Below, in pieces: positions 1 through 7,807 of a stretch of 29,030 nt of DNA; position 1 is the first letter of the stretch, and every line of letters begins with the position of its first letter. This stretch comes from a virus: IMG/VR virus record IMGVR_UViG_3300008448_009521, positions 1-29,030 of that record. One strand, given 5' to 3'. The notes below the pieces were generated by a model that did no database searches, was not told the DNA's origin, and was given only the letters and a program-made list of their open reading frames with translations. A program made the position numbers and the translations under genes.

Positions 1-285
1 GATCTTCATGAGTTTATGAAGGACGAACACTTAGATAAAGCTCTGGCTATTGTTGTAAAATTACTTATGAATCCCGATGTTCCCTCCGCTAAATCTCCAA
101 TGCTTATAATGGAGTTGCAGGCAATGTCTACAAAATTTGCCGTACTTGCCTCATATTATTCTACAATAGCTAAAGATAAGGCTGGAACTATAAATAACAA
201 TAAAAAGAATGTGTACTATTCTCTAAAGGAGTCTATAGACAAACTTGTAGATGCACTCAAGTATGTCGTTAGGTATAATTCATAA
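1..285 (+). CDS. Hypothetical phage protein, left-truncated or starting at 16
   Basis: The frame is open to the left edge. An ATG lies at 16, but no convincing Shine-Dalgarno precedes it, so the gene may begin outside the window; from position 16 it encodes 89 residues. The product looks helical and soluble, with no signal peptide, membrane segment or metal motif. Its TAA overlaps the ATG of the Cas4-like nuclease gene by one base, so the two are probably co-translated. Similar small proteins beside the exonuclease are familiar from actinophages, but I know of no function. Confidence 0.7.
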   Translation, partial: DLHEFMKDEHLDKALAIVVKLLMNPDVPSAKSPMLIMELQAMSTKFAVLASYYSTIAKDKAGTINNNKKNVYYSLKESIDKLVDALKYVVRYNS

Positions 286-1076
286 TGGGTAGAGATATAG
301 TCAAGAATCTTAAATTTAAAAAGCACACAGGGAAACACTTTGACCCAGAAAGATTTGCCGAGTTGCTCGATGAGTCATATCGAAATACAAAACGTGCAGA
401 TGGAGAGATGACTAAAAAATCTTTTAGCCCAAGCTCGCTTGGTTATGGACACGGAAGATGCCCCAGATATTGGTATATGGCATTTAGTGGTGCGATGTTT
501 ATTGATGATAACGATGCTGTCGCAGTTGCTAATATGGCACAAGGGACCCAAGCTCATGAAAGACTGCAAAAGCTTATAGCAACAATGCCAGAGTTTGTAT
601 CAGAAGAAGAAGAAATAATTAATGATTATCCTCCAATCAGGGGATTCATAGATCTAATTATGAGCTATGATGGAGAGACCGTAATCGGAGAAATTAAAAC
701 AGCTAAGCAAGAAGTATGGGATGCTAGGCAGGCTGAAATGAAATCCTCACCCAATCATATGCTTCAGCTTTTGACTTATATGAAATTAAAGAATGCTAAA
801 GAAGGATTCTTTCTTTATGAAAATAAAAATACACAAGAAATTTTAATAATACCAGTATCAATGAATGATAAAAATAAAAAAATTATTGAGGATACATTTA
901 TTTGGATGCAAGAAGTTTGGGATAATTTTCAGAGCGGTGATCTTCCAATGAGACCTTCAGGTGCCACAAAATCAAAAATGCCGTGTACATACTGTCCAGT
1001 AAAGAAAGAGTGTTTTGCAAAAGATGCCAAGCTTGGTACAGTACAGATAGAATTATTTGAGGTGCCAGTAATATGA
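285..1076 (+). CDS. Cas4-like PD-(D/E)XK exonuclease with Fe-S cluster cysteines
   Basis: This 263-aa protein has the layout of the Cas4/RecB-like nuclease family (PDDEXK_1). An early Cys59 is followed by a conserved His (H91, in GTQAHERLQ), the catalytic core D123 (GFIDLI) with E136-x-K138 (GEIKT), a QxxxY motif (Q161, Y165) and a C-terminal cluster C234, C237, C243. The four cysteines match the 4Fe-4S cluster of Cas4. Such enzymes resect DNA ends 5'-3'. In phages they are usually replication or recombination nucleases and are not tied to CRISPR, and no CRISPR array is visible here. The gene lies between two small genes with overlapping ends, upstream of a RuvC-like resolvase, which fits a recombination and packaging role. 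Confidence 0.88.
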   Translation: MGRDIVKNLKFKKHTGKHFDPERFAELLDESYRNTKRADGEMTKKSFSPSSLGYGHGRCPRYWYMAFSGAMFIDDNDAVAVANMAQGTQAHERLQKLIATMPEFVSEEEEIINDYPPIRGFIDLIMSYDGETVIGEIKTAKQEVWDARQAEMKSSPNHMLQLLTYMKLKNAKEGFFLYENKNTQEILIIPVSMNDKNKKIIEDTFIWMQEVWDNFQSGDLPMRPSGATKSKMPCTYCPVKKECFAKDAKLGTVQIELFEVPVI

Positions 1077-1351
1077 TATGCAGCAATAAAGAATGTGCTA
1101 AAGAATTTGATTCTAAAACACATAATCAAAAGTATTGTTGCGATGAATGTTGCAGAGTTGCAACTAATCGCAGAATCATGGAAAAGTATTATGAAAAGAA
1201 GGCCATTAAAAATGGCGCATTTAGGGGTTGTAAAAAGTGTGGCAGCAGACTAAGTAGATATAATAAGAGCAATATTTGTGCTTCATGTGAAAAAATTGGT
1301 AGCCTAAATAATAAAAAAAATATATTGGGTCGGATAAATGAAATTAGCTGA
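1073..1351 (+). CDS. Double zinc-finger protein
   Basis: This 92-aa protein carries two Cys clusters. The N-terminal one has C3, C8 and the pairs in KYCCDECC at about 22-27. The second is a CxxC...CxxC ribbon (CKKC near 54-57, CASC near 69-72). The region between them is basic and helical. It overlaps the end of the nuclease gene and the start of the resolvase gene, so it belongs to the same DNA-processing operon. A nucleic-acid-binding role is likely from composition and context only. Confidence 0.75.
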   Translation: MICSNKECAKEFDSKTHNQKYCCDECCRVATNRRIMEKYYEKKAIKNGAFRGCKKCGSRLSRYNKSNICASCEKIGSLNNKKNILGRINEIS

Positions 1352-1904
1352 CCTTATAAAAGTTAAAGCACATAGAGTATTGGGTATAGATGCCTCTACA
1401 AACTCAATAGCATTTTGCCTTATGGAAAATGATATTCCTCTTAAATGGGGAAAAATAGATCTATACGGCAATGACATTTATGAAAAAATACATGACGCAA
1501 AGAAAAAAATGTCTGTTATGTTGAATGAATTAAAGTCAGATTATATTGTAGTAGAGGGTGCGGTACTTGTCAGATCACCAGATGCTGTGATAAAATTATC
1601 TTATGTGTACGGAGTAGTAATTGCTGAGCTTATGTCTACAGGTGCAAAAGTAATTACCATTAGCCCTACTGCATGGCAAGCTTATATAGGAAATAAAAAT
1701 CCTAATAAAGATGAAAAAGCGGCTATAAGGCTAAAACATCCAGGATATGCAGATTCATGGTATAAAAATCAGATAAGAAATATGAGAAAGCAGAGGACTG
1801 TGGATTACTTTAATAAAAAGTATGATCTGTCTTTAAATGATTTTGATGTTGCAGATAGTTTTGGTATTGCACACTATGCTAATAAGGTGTTAACAGAGAG
1901 ATGA
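1338..1904 (+). CDS. RuvC-like Holliday junction resolvase
   Basis: This 188-aa protein has the RNase H-fold RuvC pattern: a first strand with GIDAST (D18), a second acidic residue in IVVEGA (E73), and a C-terminal DxxDS segment (D170, D173) before a helix ending in HYAN. RuvC-type enzymes cut four-way junctions, and in phages they debranch replicative DNA before packaging. The position between a Cas4-like nuclease and the terminase genes supports that. The start at 1338 overlaps the zinc-finger gene by 14 nt. Length is normal for phage RuvC-like proteins. Confidence 0.85.
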   Translation: MKLADLIKVKAHRVLGIDASTNSIAFCLMENDIPLKWGKIDLYGNDIYEKIHDAKKKMSVMLNELKSDYIVVEGAVLVRSPDAVIKLSYVYGVVIAELMSTGAKVITISPTAWQAYIGNKNPNKDEKAAIRLKHPGYADSWYKNQIRNMRKQRTVDYFNKKYDLSLNDFDVADSFGIAHYANKVLTER

Positions 1905-2047
1905 AATTTTACCAAAGTAAGGATTGGCTATATAGAAGATACATAGTTCAAAAAAAGACAGTAACAGAAATAGCTAAAGAATGTAATGTATCTGTAATGA
2001 CTATTCAAAGATACCTAGACCAGTTTGGATTAATTAAAAAAAGATGA
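1901..2047 (+). CDS. Small helix-turn-helix protein (48 aa)
   Basis: This short gene starts in an ATGA overlap with the resolvase stop and ends in an ATGA overlap with the methyltransferase start, so it is embedded in a coupled operon. The central segment TVTEIAKECNVSVMTIQRYL reads as a classic helix-turn-helix, a minimal resolvase or sigma-like DNA-recognition unit. It has no other domain, so it probably acts as a small DNA-binding protein. The target is unknown. Confidence 0.75.
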   Translation: MKFYQSKDWLYRRYIVQKKTVTEIAKECNVSVMTIQRYLDQFGLIKKR

Positions 2048-2607
2048 AAATATATAAAAATGGCAATGGGCAAGCCAAGCAGGATTCATTTGTATTAAAT
2101 GTTTTAAATGAAAAAAGAAATGGTTGGTATGTTGAAGTTGGCTCTAATGATCCTATAATATATAATAATACCTACTTATTGGAAACAGAGTATGATTGGA
2201 ATGGAGTAGGTTTTGATTGGGATCAAAGCCTAGTTGATAATTATAATAATGTAAGAAAAAATAAATGCATTTCTACAGATGCTACAAAATTTGACTATTT
2301 AAAATATTTTAAAGAAAACAAATTTCCAAAACAAATAGACTACTTACAGCTCGACATAGAACCAGCTCATCAAACCCTAGCAGCATTAAAACAAATGCCC
2401 TTAGATGAATATAGATTTTCTGTAATAACATATGAACACGATTTGTATGCAGATCCATCAAACAAAGAGATTAAAAAAGAGTCAATCGATATATTGTCTT
2501 CTTTAGGATATAAGCTTTTAGTAGAAAATGTTGATGATAGTTCCCCAGACAGAGTGTTTGAGGATTGGTGGATAGACCCAGAGGTAATTAGGAGCACAAA
2601 TATATGA
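2044..2607 (+). CDS. FkbM-type SAM-dependent methyltransferase
   Basis: This 187-aa protein matches the FkbM methyltransferase layout. A SAM-binding start YVEVGSNDP (29-37) is followed by a second element NNTYLLE, then LQLDIEP (101-107) and VITYEHD (127-133). FkbM enzymes O-methylate sugars or small hydroxylated substrates. The gene overlaps the HTH gene upstream and the glycosyltransferase downstream by ATGA junctions, so the methyl acceptor is probably a sugar handled by that trio. Whether the decorated molecule is a virion protein, the host envelope or DNA cannot be told from sequence. Confidence 0.82.
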   Translation: MKIYKNGNGQAKQDSFVLNVLNEKRNGWYVEVGSNDPIIYNNTYLLETEYDWNGVGFDWDQSLVDNYNNVRKNKCISTDATKFDYLKYFKENKFPKQIDYLQLDIEPAHQTLAALKQMPLDEYRFSVITYEHDLYADPSNKEIKKESIDILSSLGYKLLVENVDDSSPDRVFEDWWIDPEVIRSTNI

Positions 2608-3365
2608 TATCAAAAACAATATGGCAAACATACGAGACGCCTATCGAGGGCTTGCCTTTACAGGCACAGCAAAGTTTAGAAACTTGGAAAAATATAAATC
2701 CAGATTGGTCTCATGGATATATGAGCGGTCAAGACAGAGAAGACTTTTTTAGAACTGAATTTGGAGGAGAAGTTTTTGATACATACATGAAGTATCCACT
2801 CGGAGTAATGAAGGCTGGTTTGTGGAGATTTGCTATTCTTTATATTAATGGTGGAGTGTACGCTGATTTAGATACAGAGTGCATAAATCCAATAGATACT
2901 TGGTTAGACCCTAAATACGACATGATTCTTGATTTAGAAGGAAACACACCATGGTATGCCACTCAGGTAATTGCTTCTTCTAAAGGACATAAGTTTTTAG
3001 AAGATGCTATTAGCATGGCTGTAGAAAGAGCAAGAAACGGTATTGTAGAGCAACAGCATATGGTTCATTACTATACAGACGTAGCAATGTTTACCGATAG
3101 CTTATTTAAATCAATGAGCATAGAAGATGGGTATAACGGAGATTTAAAGCAGCGCACAATTGAATTCAATAATTTACCAGTAGCAAAAGAAAATAAATTT
3201 TTTAGCTTTGGAGGAGACGATGCTCGAAGGTTATTAGATAAAGATGTTAAGCACCTTTATTGGGGAGACGGAAGATTAGAAAATTACGTAGCATGGAAAA
3301 AAGATTCAATTTTTGAAAATTTAACTGTTAAAGATGTGCAAGAAAGTCAAGGAAATAATAAATGA
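2604..3365 (+). CDS. DXD glycosyltransferase (Gly_transf_sug / OCH1-like)
   Basis: This 253-aa protein begins with the typical KTIWQTY strand and contains R75, INGGVYADLDTE with the DXD motif at D88-D90, and NP shortly after. This is the signature of GT32/capsular-sugar glycosyltransferases, in which DXD coordinates the metal and nucleotide-sugar. It has no transmembrane segment and is probably cytosolic. It is translationally coupled to the FkbM methyltransferase before it and the nucleotidyltransferase after it. Confidence 0.85.
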   Translation: MISKTIWQTYETPIEGLPLQAQQSLETWKNINPDWSHGYMSGQDREDFFRTEFGGEVFDTYMKYPLGVMKAGLWRFAILYINGGVYADLDTECINPIDTWLDPKYDMILDLEGNTPWYATQVIASSKGHKFLEDAISMAVERARNGIVEQQHMVHYYTDVAMFTDSLFKSMSIEDGYNGDLKQRTIEFNNLPVAKENKFFSFGGDDARRLLDKDVKHLYWGDGRLENYVAWKKDSIFENLTVKDVQESQGNNK

Positions 3366-4021
3366 GTGTTATAGGAATTCTACCAGCATCTGGTAAAGCA
3401 TCTAGAGTTGGAGGCATACCTAAATTTTGCTTACCAATTTCAGATGAGAGATCCCTTTTACAATGGCATGTAGAGCAAATGCTAGAAGTTTGTGATGAAG
3501 TTAGGGTATCAACAAGAGCTGAATGGGTTCCTATTATTCAGAATATGGATATGAATATTAAACTTATTGTGCGTGAGCCTTCAACTATGTCTGATGCCGT
3601 AAAATTTATGGTAGGAGAACATAACCACACAGTTTTTATTGGAATGCCAGATACATTTATATTGGGTGCCCAGACAAATATATATAAAGAAATGATTAAG
3701 TCAGAGGGGGATGTAGTTCTCGGAGCATGGGAATGTACAGATGACCTAAAGGGAAGAGTTGGGCAGATATCTTTATCTGGAGACAAGGTTCTGTCTTCTA
3801 AAGATAAAGTTCAAGACTGCGAATATGAGTATATGTGGGGCACTATGCTATTTAGAAAAAATTTGATAAGATATGTAGATGCAGATTTAGATCATCCAGG
3901 CAAACAAATTCAGGAATGGATTGATATGAATTTAGATATTCGTGCCGTAAAACCAGGGGGACAGTACATGGACATTGGCACATTAAAAGGCTTAAAAAAA
4001 CTATATAAAGAAATGGAATAA
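3362..4021 (+). CDS. Sugar-phosphate nucleotidyltransferase (NTP_transferase fold)
   Basis: This 219-aa protein starts with GILPASGKASRVG, followed by PKFCLPI. This is a variant of the Gly-rich NTP-binding loop of nucleoside-diphosphate-sugar pyrophosphorylases, with K21 as the phosphate-contacting Lys. GMPDTF (D97) fits the metal-binding Asp position, and YMDIGT near the end is typical of the family. The reaction would be NTP plus sugar-1-phosphate to NDP-sugar, supplying the adjacent glycosyltransferase. The start overlaps the glycosyltransferase stop by ATGA. Confidence 0.8.
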   Translation: MSVIGILPASGKASRVGGIPKFCLPISDERSLLQWHVEQMLEVCDEVRVSTRAEWVPIIQNMDMNIKLIVREPSTMSDAVKFMVGEHNHTVFIGMPDTFILGAQTNIYKEMIKSEGDVVLGAWECTDDLKGRVGQISLSGDKVLSSKDKVQDCEYEYMWGTMLFRKNLIRYVDADLDHPGKQIQEWIDMNLDIRAVKPGGQYMDIGTLKGLKKLYKEME

Positions 4022-4022
4022 A

Positions 4023-4349
4023 ATGGCGGGATACCCACAAAAAGATAAAGGCTACCAAATGTGGATTACAGATCTACAGGTAATAGCAACAGATGCTCCA
4101 TCAGGCAATAAGATTCTTAATCAATGCCTAGAAGTATCAGAGATGTTAATTAAAAAGAATATATCATATGGAGATTCAGCATTAAATCCGATGAGGCTAT
4201 TTGCTACATCTAATTCGGTAGAGCAGCTTAAAGTTCGTATTGACGATAAGTTAAATAGAATTAGTCATGCACAGGGCTTTGCTGGAGACAATGATATAGA
4301 TGATTTAATTGGATATTTAATTCTTCTTAAAATTGCTAATCAATCTTAG
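4023..4349 (+). CDS. Phage protein resembling DUF1599 / Nmad1-type domain
   Basis: This is a 108-aa protein. The C-terminal two thirds has the run KNISYGDS, then VRIDDKLNRI, then a helix DIDDLIGYLILLKI. That order (KxxxYGdS, a basic helix with KLNRI, an acidic helix) resembles DUF1599 and nucleotide-modification-associated domains in phages, but I cannot confirm it without a profile search. It starts one base after the preceding stop and has only a weak ribosome site, suggesting coupling. Confidence 0.65.
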   Translation: MAGYPQKDKGYQMWITDLQVIATDAPSGNKILNQCLEVSEMLIKKNISYGDSALNPMRLFATSNSVEQLKVRIDDKLNRISHAQGFAGDNDIDDLIGYLILLKIANQS

Positions 4350-4362
4350 TCAACTAAAATAT

Positions 4363-4370
4363 GGTATACT
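4363..4370 (+). promoter_or_regulatory. Extended -10 promoter for a leaderless terminase transcript
   Basis: TGGTATACT contains a -10 hexamer at 4365-4370. The A of the next ATG (4377) is exactly 12 nt after the hexamer start, so transcription should begin at the start codon. No ribosome site lies between. A good -35 is not apparent. Confidence 0.6.
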
Positions 4371-4376
4371 TATATA

Positions 4377-4919
4377 ATGACAATGGAAATTGACCTTCCT
4401 CAGCACATGGATAGAATGAATAATGTAGTAGAAAAATTACTACAGGGAAATAACCCTACCCAAATTGCAACTATAACTGGACTTCAGAGAAAAGAAGTGG
4501 TCGAGCTTATAGATGAATGGAAGAACATTGTTCATAATGACAATGCTGTTCGTGATAGGGCAAAAGAGGCTATTTCTGGTGCAGACCAGCATTATGCAAT
4601 GCTTATCAAAGAGGCGTGGAAGACAGTTGATGAGGCAGATCAATCTGGCCAATTAGCCATTAAATCTGGAGCGCTTAAGCTTATTGCAGATATAGAGACT
4701 AAAAGAATTGCAATGCTTCAGTCCGTCGGCGTTCTTGAGAATAACGAACTTGCCACACAGGTTGCAGAAGCGGAAAGAAAACAAGAAGTGCTTGTTAAGA
4801 TATTAAAAGAAGTTACCTCTACCTGTCCAAAATGTAAAATGGAAGTTGCTAAAAGGCTTTCTCAAATTACTGGAATTGTAGAGGCAGTAGTAATTGAGGA
4901 AAATGTCAGTGGAATTTAG
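4377..4919 (+). CDS. Probable terminase small subunit
   Basis: This 180-aa protein lies directly before the large terminase. Residues 14-48 look like a helix-turn-helix (LLQGNNPTQIATITG then RKEVVELIDEW). Residues 60-145 are strongly helical, as expected for the oligomerisation region, and a CPKC pair sits at 150-153. Small terminases bind packaging sites and hand DNA to the large subunit. The role is inferred from position and architecture, since the family is too divergent for a motif call. Start ATG 4377 is predicted to be the transcript 5' end; an in-frame ATG at 4383 is an alternative. Confidence 0.7.
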   Translation: MTMEIDLPQHMDRMNNVVEKLLQGNNPTQIATITGLQRKEVVELIDEWKNIVHNDNAVRDRAKEAISGADQHYAMLIKEAWKTVDEADQSGQLAIKSGALKLIADIETKRIAMLQSVGVLENNELATQVAEAERKQEVLVKILKEVTSTCPKCKMEVAKRLSQITGIVEAVVIEENVSGI

Positions 4920-6726
4920 TTTTGATGATTTAATTGACATATTGGATGGCGAAGAGTTTGAAGAGCGCCCAGTAGATTTACAGACATTTGTAACTAGTCC
5001 AGACTACCTAGGTCTTCCACCACTTTCTGAATTACAATACACTTTAATTGAAAAAAGTTCTCAGATATATAAAGAAGCAACCCTAAAGAAACTATTTGGA
5101 GAGCAAGAAGGCGAAAGAATATATAAGCAAACATGCACAGAAGTTATTGCCCAGTTAGGTAAAGGTTCTGGTAAAGATTATTCTTCTACAATAGCTGTTG
5201 CATATATTGTTTATTTACTTTTATGTTTAAAGGATCCAGCTACATATTATGGAAAGCCTCCTGGAGATTCAATTGATATTCTTAATATAGCAATTAACTC
5301 ACAACAGGCCAACAACGTGTTCTTTAAGGGTTTTAAGACACGAATAGATCGCTCCCCATGGTTCATTGGCAAGTACGACCCAAAAGCCTCTGAGATGAAA
5401 TTTGACAAGGCTATAACAGTGCATTCTGGCCACTCAGAGCGTGAGGCATGGGAAGGCTATAACGTAATTGTTGTTATTCTTGATGAGATTTCAGGTTTTG
5501 CAATTGAAAATACGACTGGTCATGACCAAGCTAAAACAGCTGATGCTATTTATGAGATGTATCGTGCATCTGTTGACTCACGTTTCCCAGACTTTGGAAA
5601 GGTAATATTACTTTCATTTCCACGATTTAAAAATGATCCTATTCAAAAGTTTTATAATTCTGTAATTGCAGATAAAGAAACTATTATTAGGTCTTATAAA
5701 TTTAAGATGGACGAAGACTTGCCAGATGGAACAGAGGGAAACGAATTTGAAATTGAATGGGAAGAAGATCACATTAATTCATATTTGATACCAAAGGTTT
5801 ATGCTTTAAGGCGTCCAACATGGGAGGTAAATCCTACTAGAAGCATAGAAGATTTTAAGACAGCTTTTTATAAAAATTCTTTAGACGCCCTTGGAAGATT
5901 TGCATGCATGCCTCCAGAAATGATTGATGCTTTCTTTAAGTCTAGAGAAAAAGTAGAGAAAGCTTTCAATAGTACAGGGCTTGCAGTAGATAAATTTGGA
6001 AGACTAGAGGAATGGTTTAAGCCAGACCCAGATAAAAAATATTTCCTACATGTAGACTTAGCACAAAAGCATGACCACTGTGCAGTAGCAATGGCACATG
6101 TTGAGAGCTGGGTTAATGTAAGGGTAACTAATGAATACTCTCAGCCAGCCCCAATAGTGTCTGTGGATGCTGTTAGGTATTGGACGCCAACACCAGATAA
6201 GTCTGTAGATTTTACAGAAGTTAAAGATTACATATTATCCTTAAGAACTAGAGGATTTAATATAACAGTCTGCACATTCGACAGATGGAACTCACATGAT
6301 ATGATGCAGCAGTTAAAACAATATGGAATTAATACAGAGATACTTTCTGTTGCTAAAAAACATTATGACGATATGGCAATGGTAGTTCTAGAAGAAAGAC
6401 TCCATGGTCCGCATATACCATTGCTCATAGATGAACTACTTCAGCTTAAAATTATGAGAGACAGAGTAGATCACCCTAGAAAAGGGTCTAAAGACTTGGC
6501 TGATGCGGTATGCGGTGCAATATACAATTCAATTAGCAGAACAAGGCCTAATGTAAATGATGAAGTAAATATTCATACATACGAGTCTTTTGTTGAAGAT
6601 AATTATTTAGAAGAAGATCAAGAGGTTTACAGAGATAACTTAATTAGAGCACCAAGAATGCCTGAAAGATTGGCGGGAGAGATAGATAAAATGTCAAGAG
6701 CACTAGAGAATATGGAAATACTATGA
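4903..6726 (+). CDS. terL: Terminase large subunit (packaging ATPase/nuclease)
   Basis: This is a 607-aa protein. The Walker A-like loop is at 84-92 (QLGKGSGKD) and the Walker B with catalytic Glu is VVILDE (D194, E195). The C-terminal RNase H-like nuclease has D385 (HVDLAQKHDH), D460 (CTFDRWNS) and D534 (KDLADAVCG). Together these define a TerL motor that translocates and cuts concatemeric DNA. ATG 4903 follows GAGGA closely and is preferred over the in-frame TTG at 4894. The gene overlaps the small-subunit candidate by 17 nt. Unusually, no portal or capsid gene follows. Confidence 0.95.
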   Translation: MSVEFSFDDLIDILDGEEFEERPVDLQTFVTSPDYLGLPPLSELQYTLIEKSSQIYKEATLKKLFGEQEGERIYKQTCTEVIAQLGKGSGKDYSSTIAVAYIVYLLLCLKDPATYYGKPPGDSIDILNIAINSQQANNVFFKGFKTRIDRSPWFIGKYDPKASEMKFDKAITVHSGHSEREAWEGYNVIVVILDEISGFAIENTTGHDQAKTADAIYEMYRASVDSRFPDFGKVILLSFPRFKNDPIQKFYNSVIADKETIIRSYKFKMDEDLPDGTEGNEFEIEWEEDHINSYLIPKVYALRRPTWEVNPTRSIEDFKTAFYKNSLDALGRFACMPPEMIDAFFKSREKVEKAFNSTGLAVDKFGRLEEWFKPDPDKKYFLHVDLAQKHDHCAVAMAHVESWVNVRVTNEYSQPAPIVSVDAVRYWTPTPDKSVDFTEVKDYILSLRTRGFNITVCTFDRWNSHDMMQQLKQYGINTEILSVAKKHYDDMAMVVLEERLHGPHIPLLIDELLQLKIMRDRVDHPRKGSKDLADAVCGAIYNSISRTRPNVNDEVNIHTYESFVEDNYLEEDQEVYRDNLIRAPRMPERLAGEIDKMSRALENMEIL

Positions 6727-6953
6727 GCACATATCAAGAAAAAGCAAAAGAATGTAAATGCTGTGGTAAGCATGTACCTCTACCTACAGTATTAAGGGAG
6801 TACGAGGGTATAACTGTGTGCCCCACCACATTTTCCAATATTATAGAGTATAAAAGGATATGGACATCACTAGGATCACGCCCAAACGGGTCTATAAGGA
6901 AACATTTTTCAGAATTTGTACAGCAAATTGTTGAAGATTCAAACGCTAAATAG
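6723..6953 (+). CDS. Small zinc-finger protein downstream of terL
   Basis: This 76-aa protein begins in an ATGA overlap with terL. CKCCGKH near 11-17 and a later Cys (VCPTT, about 33) suggest one metal site. The rest is mixed helix with basic patches and ends in an HFSEFVQQIVEDS helix. Proteins of this appearance recur beside actinophage terminases, but I know of no assigned function. Confidence 0.75.
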   Translation: MSTYQEKAKECKCCGKHVPLPTVLREYEGITVCPTTFSNIIEYKRIWTSLGSRPNGSIRKHFSEFVQQIVEDSNAK

Positions 6954-7015
6954 ACTAAGATAAATAATAATAGTTTAAGCACAAAATGGCATCCTTTAAT
7001 GAATGATAAAAATGA

Positions 7016-7021
7016 TATAAT
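7016..7021 (+). promoter_or_regulatory. Candidate -10 (TGATATAAT) upstream of the 7075 gene
   Basis: In the 121-bp gap after 6953, TGATATAAT forms an extended -10 with TATAAT at 7016-7021. The implied transcript would start near 7028 with a 47-nt leader ending in GAGGGAG, 6-7 nt before ATG 7075. The rest of the gap holds nothing recognisable. Confidence 0.45.
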
Positions 7022-7074
7022 TGAGTAGTAGTCTAAATATAAAGGTAAAATAATTTTATTAATGAGGGAGAAAT

Positions 7075-7674
7075 ATGAAAAATAACATAATCTATAATGT
7101 TTTTACTAAGGATGAAATAAAAGATATCGAAACTGCAGTTTCCTTAAAAAAAGATGATACTGAAGTACAAACATTTTTGGGCAGAACAAGGCTAGATTAT
7201 TCTAATAAAGATATAGACAATCTGCCTCATAGCATATTGAGTAAAGCAAATGATTTAATTAAAGAATTTTCCGATAAAGATCAAAGAAGGTATTCATTTA
7301 AATACTTCACACTTGTAGAATATAATAATGAATTTGGAATGCCACAACTGGGTCCACACAAAGACACATGTGCTTTTACTGGGACTATATTGTGTCAATT
7401 GGATTCGAATGTGTCTTGGGATATATATGTTGAAGGAATACCGTACACTCTCATAGATAACAGTGCATTGCTAATAAATGCAAGGGACCAAGATCACTGG
7501 AGAATGCATAAAGAATTCAATGATGGGGATTATTTAAAAATGGTATTCCTACATTATTTAGATTTAGATGATCAAGAAATGAATGTGTCAAGCCCTGATC
7601 AACTACATGAGGTTAATATGAAATGGGCTCATATAACTGGCTACAAGCCAGAAGAAAGAACCTATAACAATTAA
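7075..7674 (+). CDS. Possible 2OG-Fe(II) dioxygenase-like protein
   Basis: This 199-aa protein has HKD at 95-97 in LGPHKDTCAF, matching the HxD iron-binding motif, and histidines at 141 and 145 (QDHWRMH) in the region where the third ligand of a double-stranded beta-helix oxygenase would sit. A beta-rich middle supports the fold. The 2OG-binding Arg is not obvious, so the assignment is tentative. A clearer oxygenase lies at 26440. The start has a strong GAGGGAG site. The next element is a promoter and a tRNA, so this gene is probably expressed on its own. Confidence 0.5.
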   Translation: MKNNIIYNVFTKDEIKDIETAVSLKKDDTEVQTFLGRTRLDYSNKDIDNLPHSILSKANDLIKEFSDKDQRRYSFKYFTLVEYNNEFGMPQLGPHKDTCAFTGTILCQLDSNVSWDIYVEGIPYTLIDNSALLINARDQDHWRMHKEFNDGDYLKMVFLHYLDLDDQEMNVSSPDQLHEVNMKWAHITGYKPEERTYNN

Positions 7675-7679
7675 CACTA

Positions 7680-7708
7680 TTGACTATTTTAATAATAATT
7701 AATATAAT
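7680..7708 (+). promoter_or_regulatory. Sigma70-type promoter for tRNA-Met
   Basis: TTGACT (7680-7685), a 17-nt spacer and a consensus TATAAT (7703-7708). The predicted start near 7715 is 4 nt before the tRNA. This is one of the best canonical promoters in the window. Confidence 0.75.
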
Positions 7709-7718
7709 AGACAACTAG

Positions 7719-7792
7719 GCAACAGTAGCTTAGTTGGTTAAAGCCCCGAACTCATAATTCGGTAATCGTCGGTTCAAGTCCGACCTGTTGCA
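7719..7792 (+). tRNA. tRNA with CAT anticodon (Met, possibly Ile2)
   Basis: The cloverleaf is complete. GCAACAG pairs perfectly with CTGTTGC, the D stem is GCTT/AAGC, the anticodon stem is CCGAA/TTCGG with loop CTCATAA, and the T arm is GTCGG/CCGAC. The discriminator is A and no CCA is encoded. CAT reads AUG as elongator Met, or AUA if lysidine-modified; sequence alone does not settle which. ACAGAAAGGTA, containing a ribosome site, follows directly and leads into the next gene. Confidence 0.92.
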
Positions 7793-7807
7793 CAGAAAGG
7801 TAACAAC

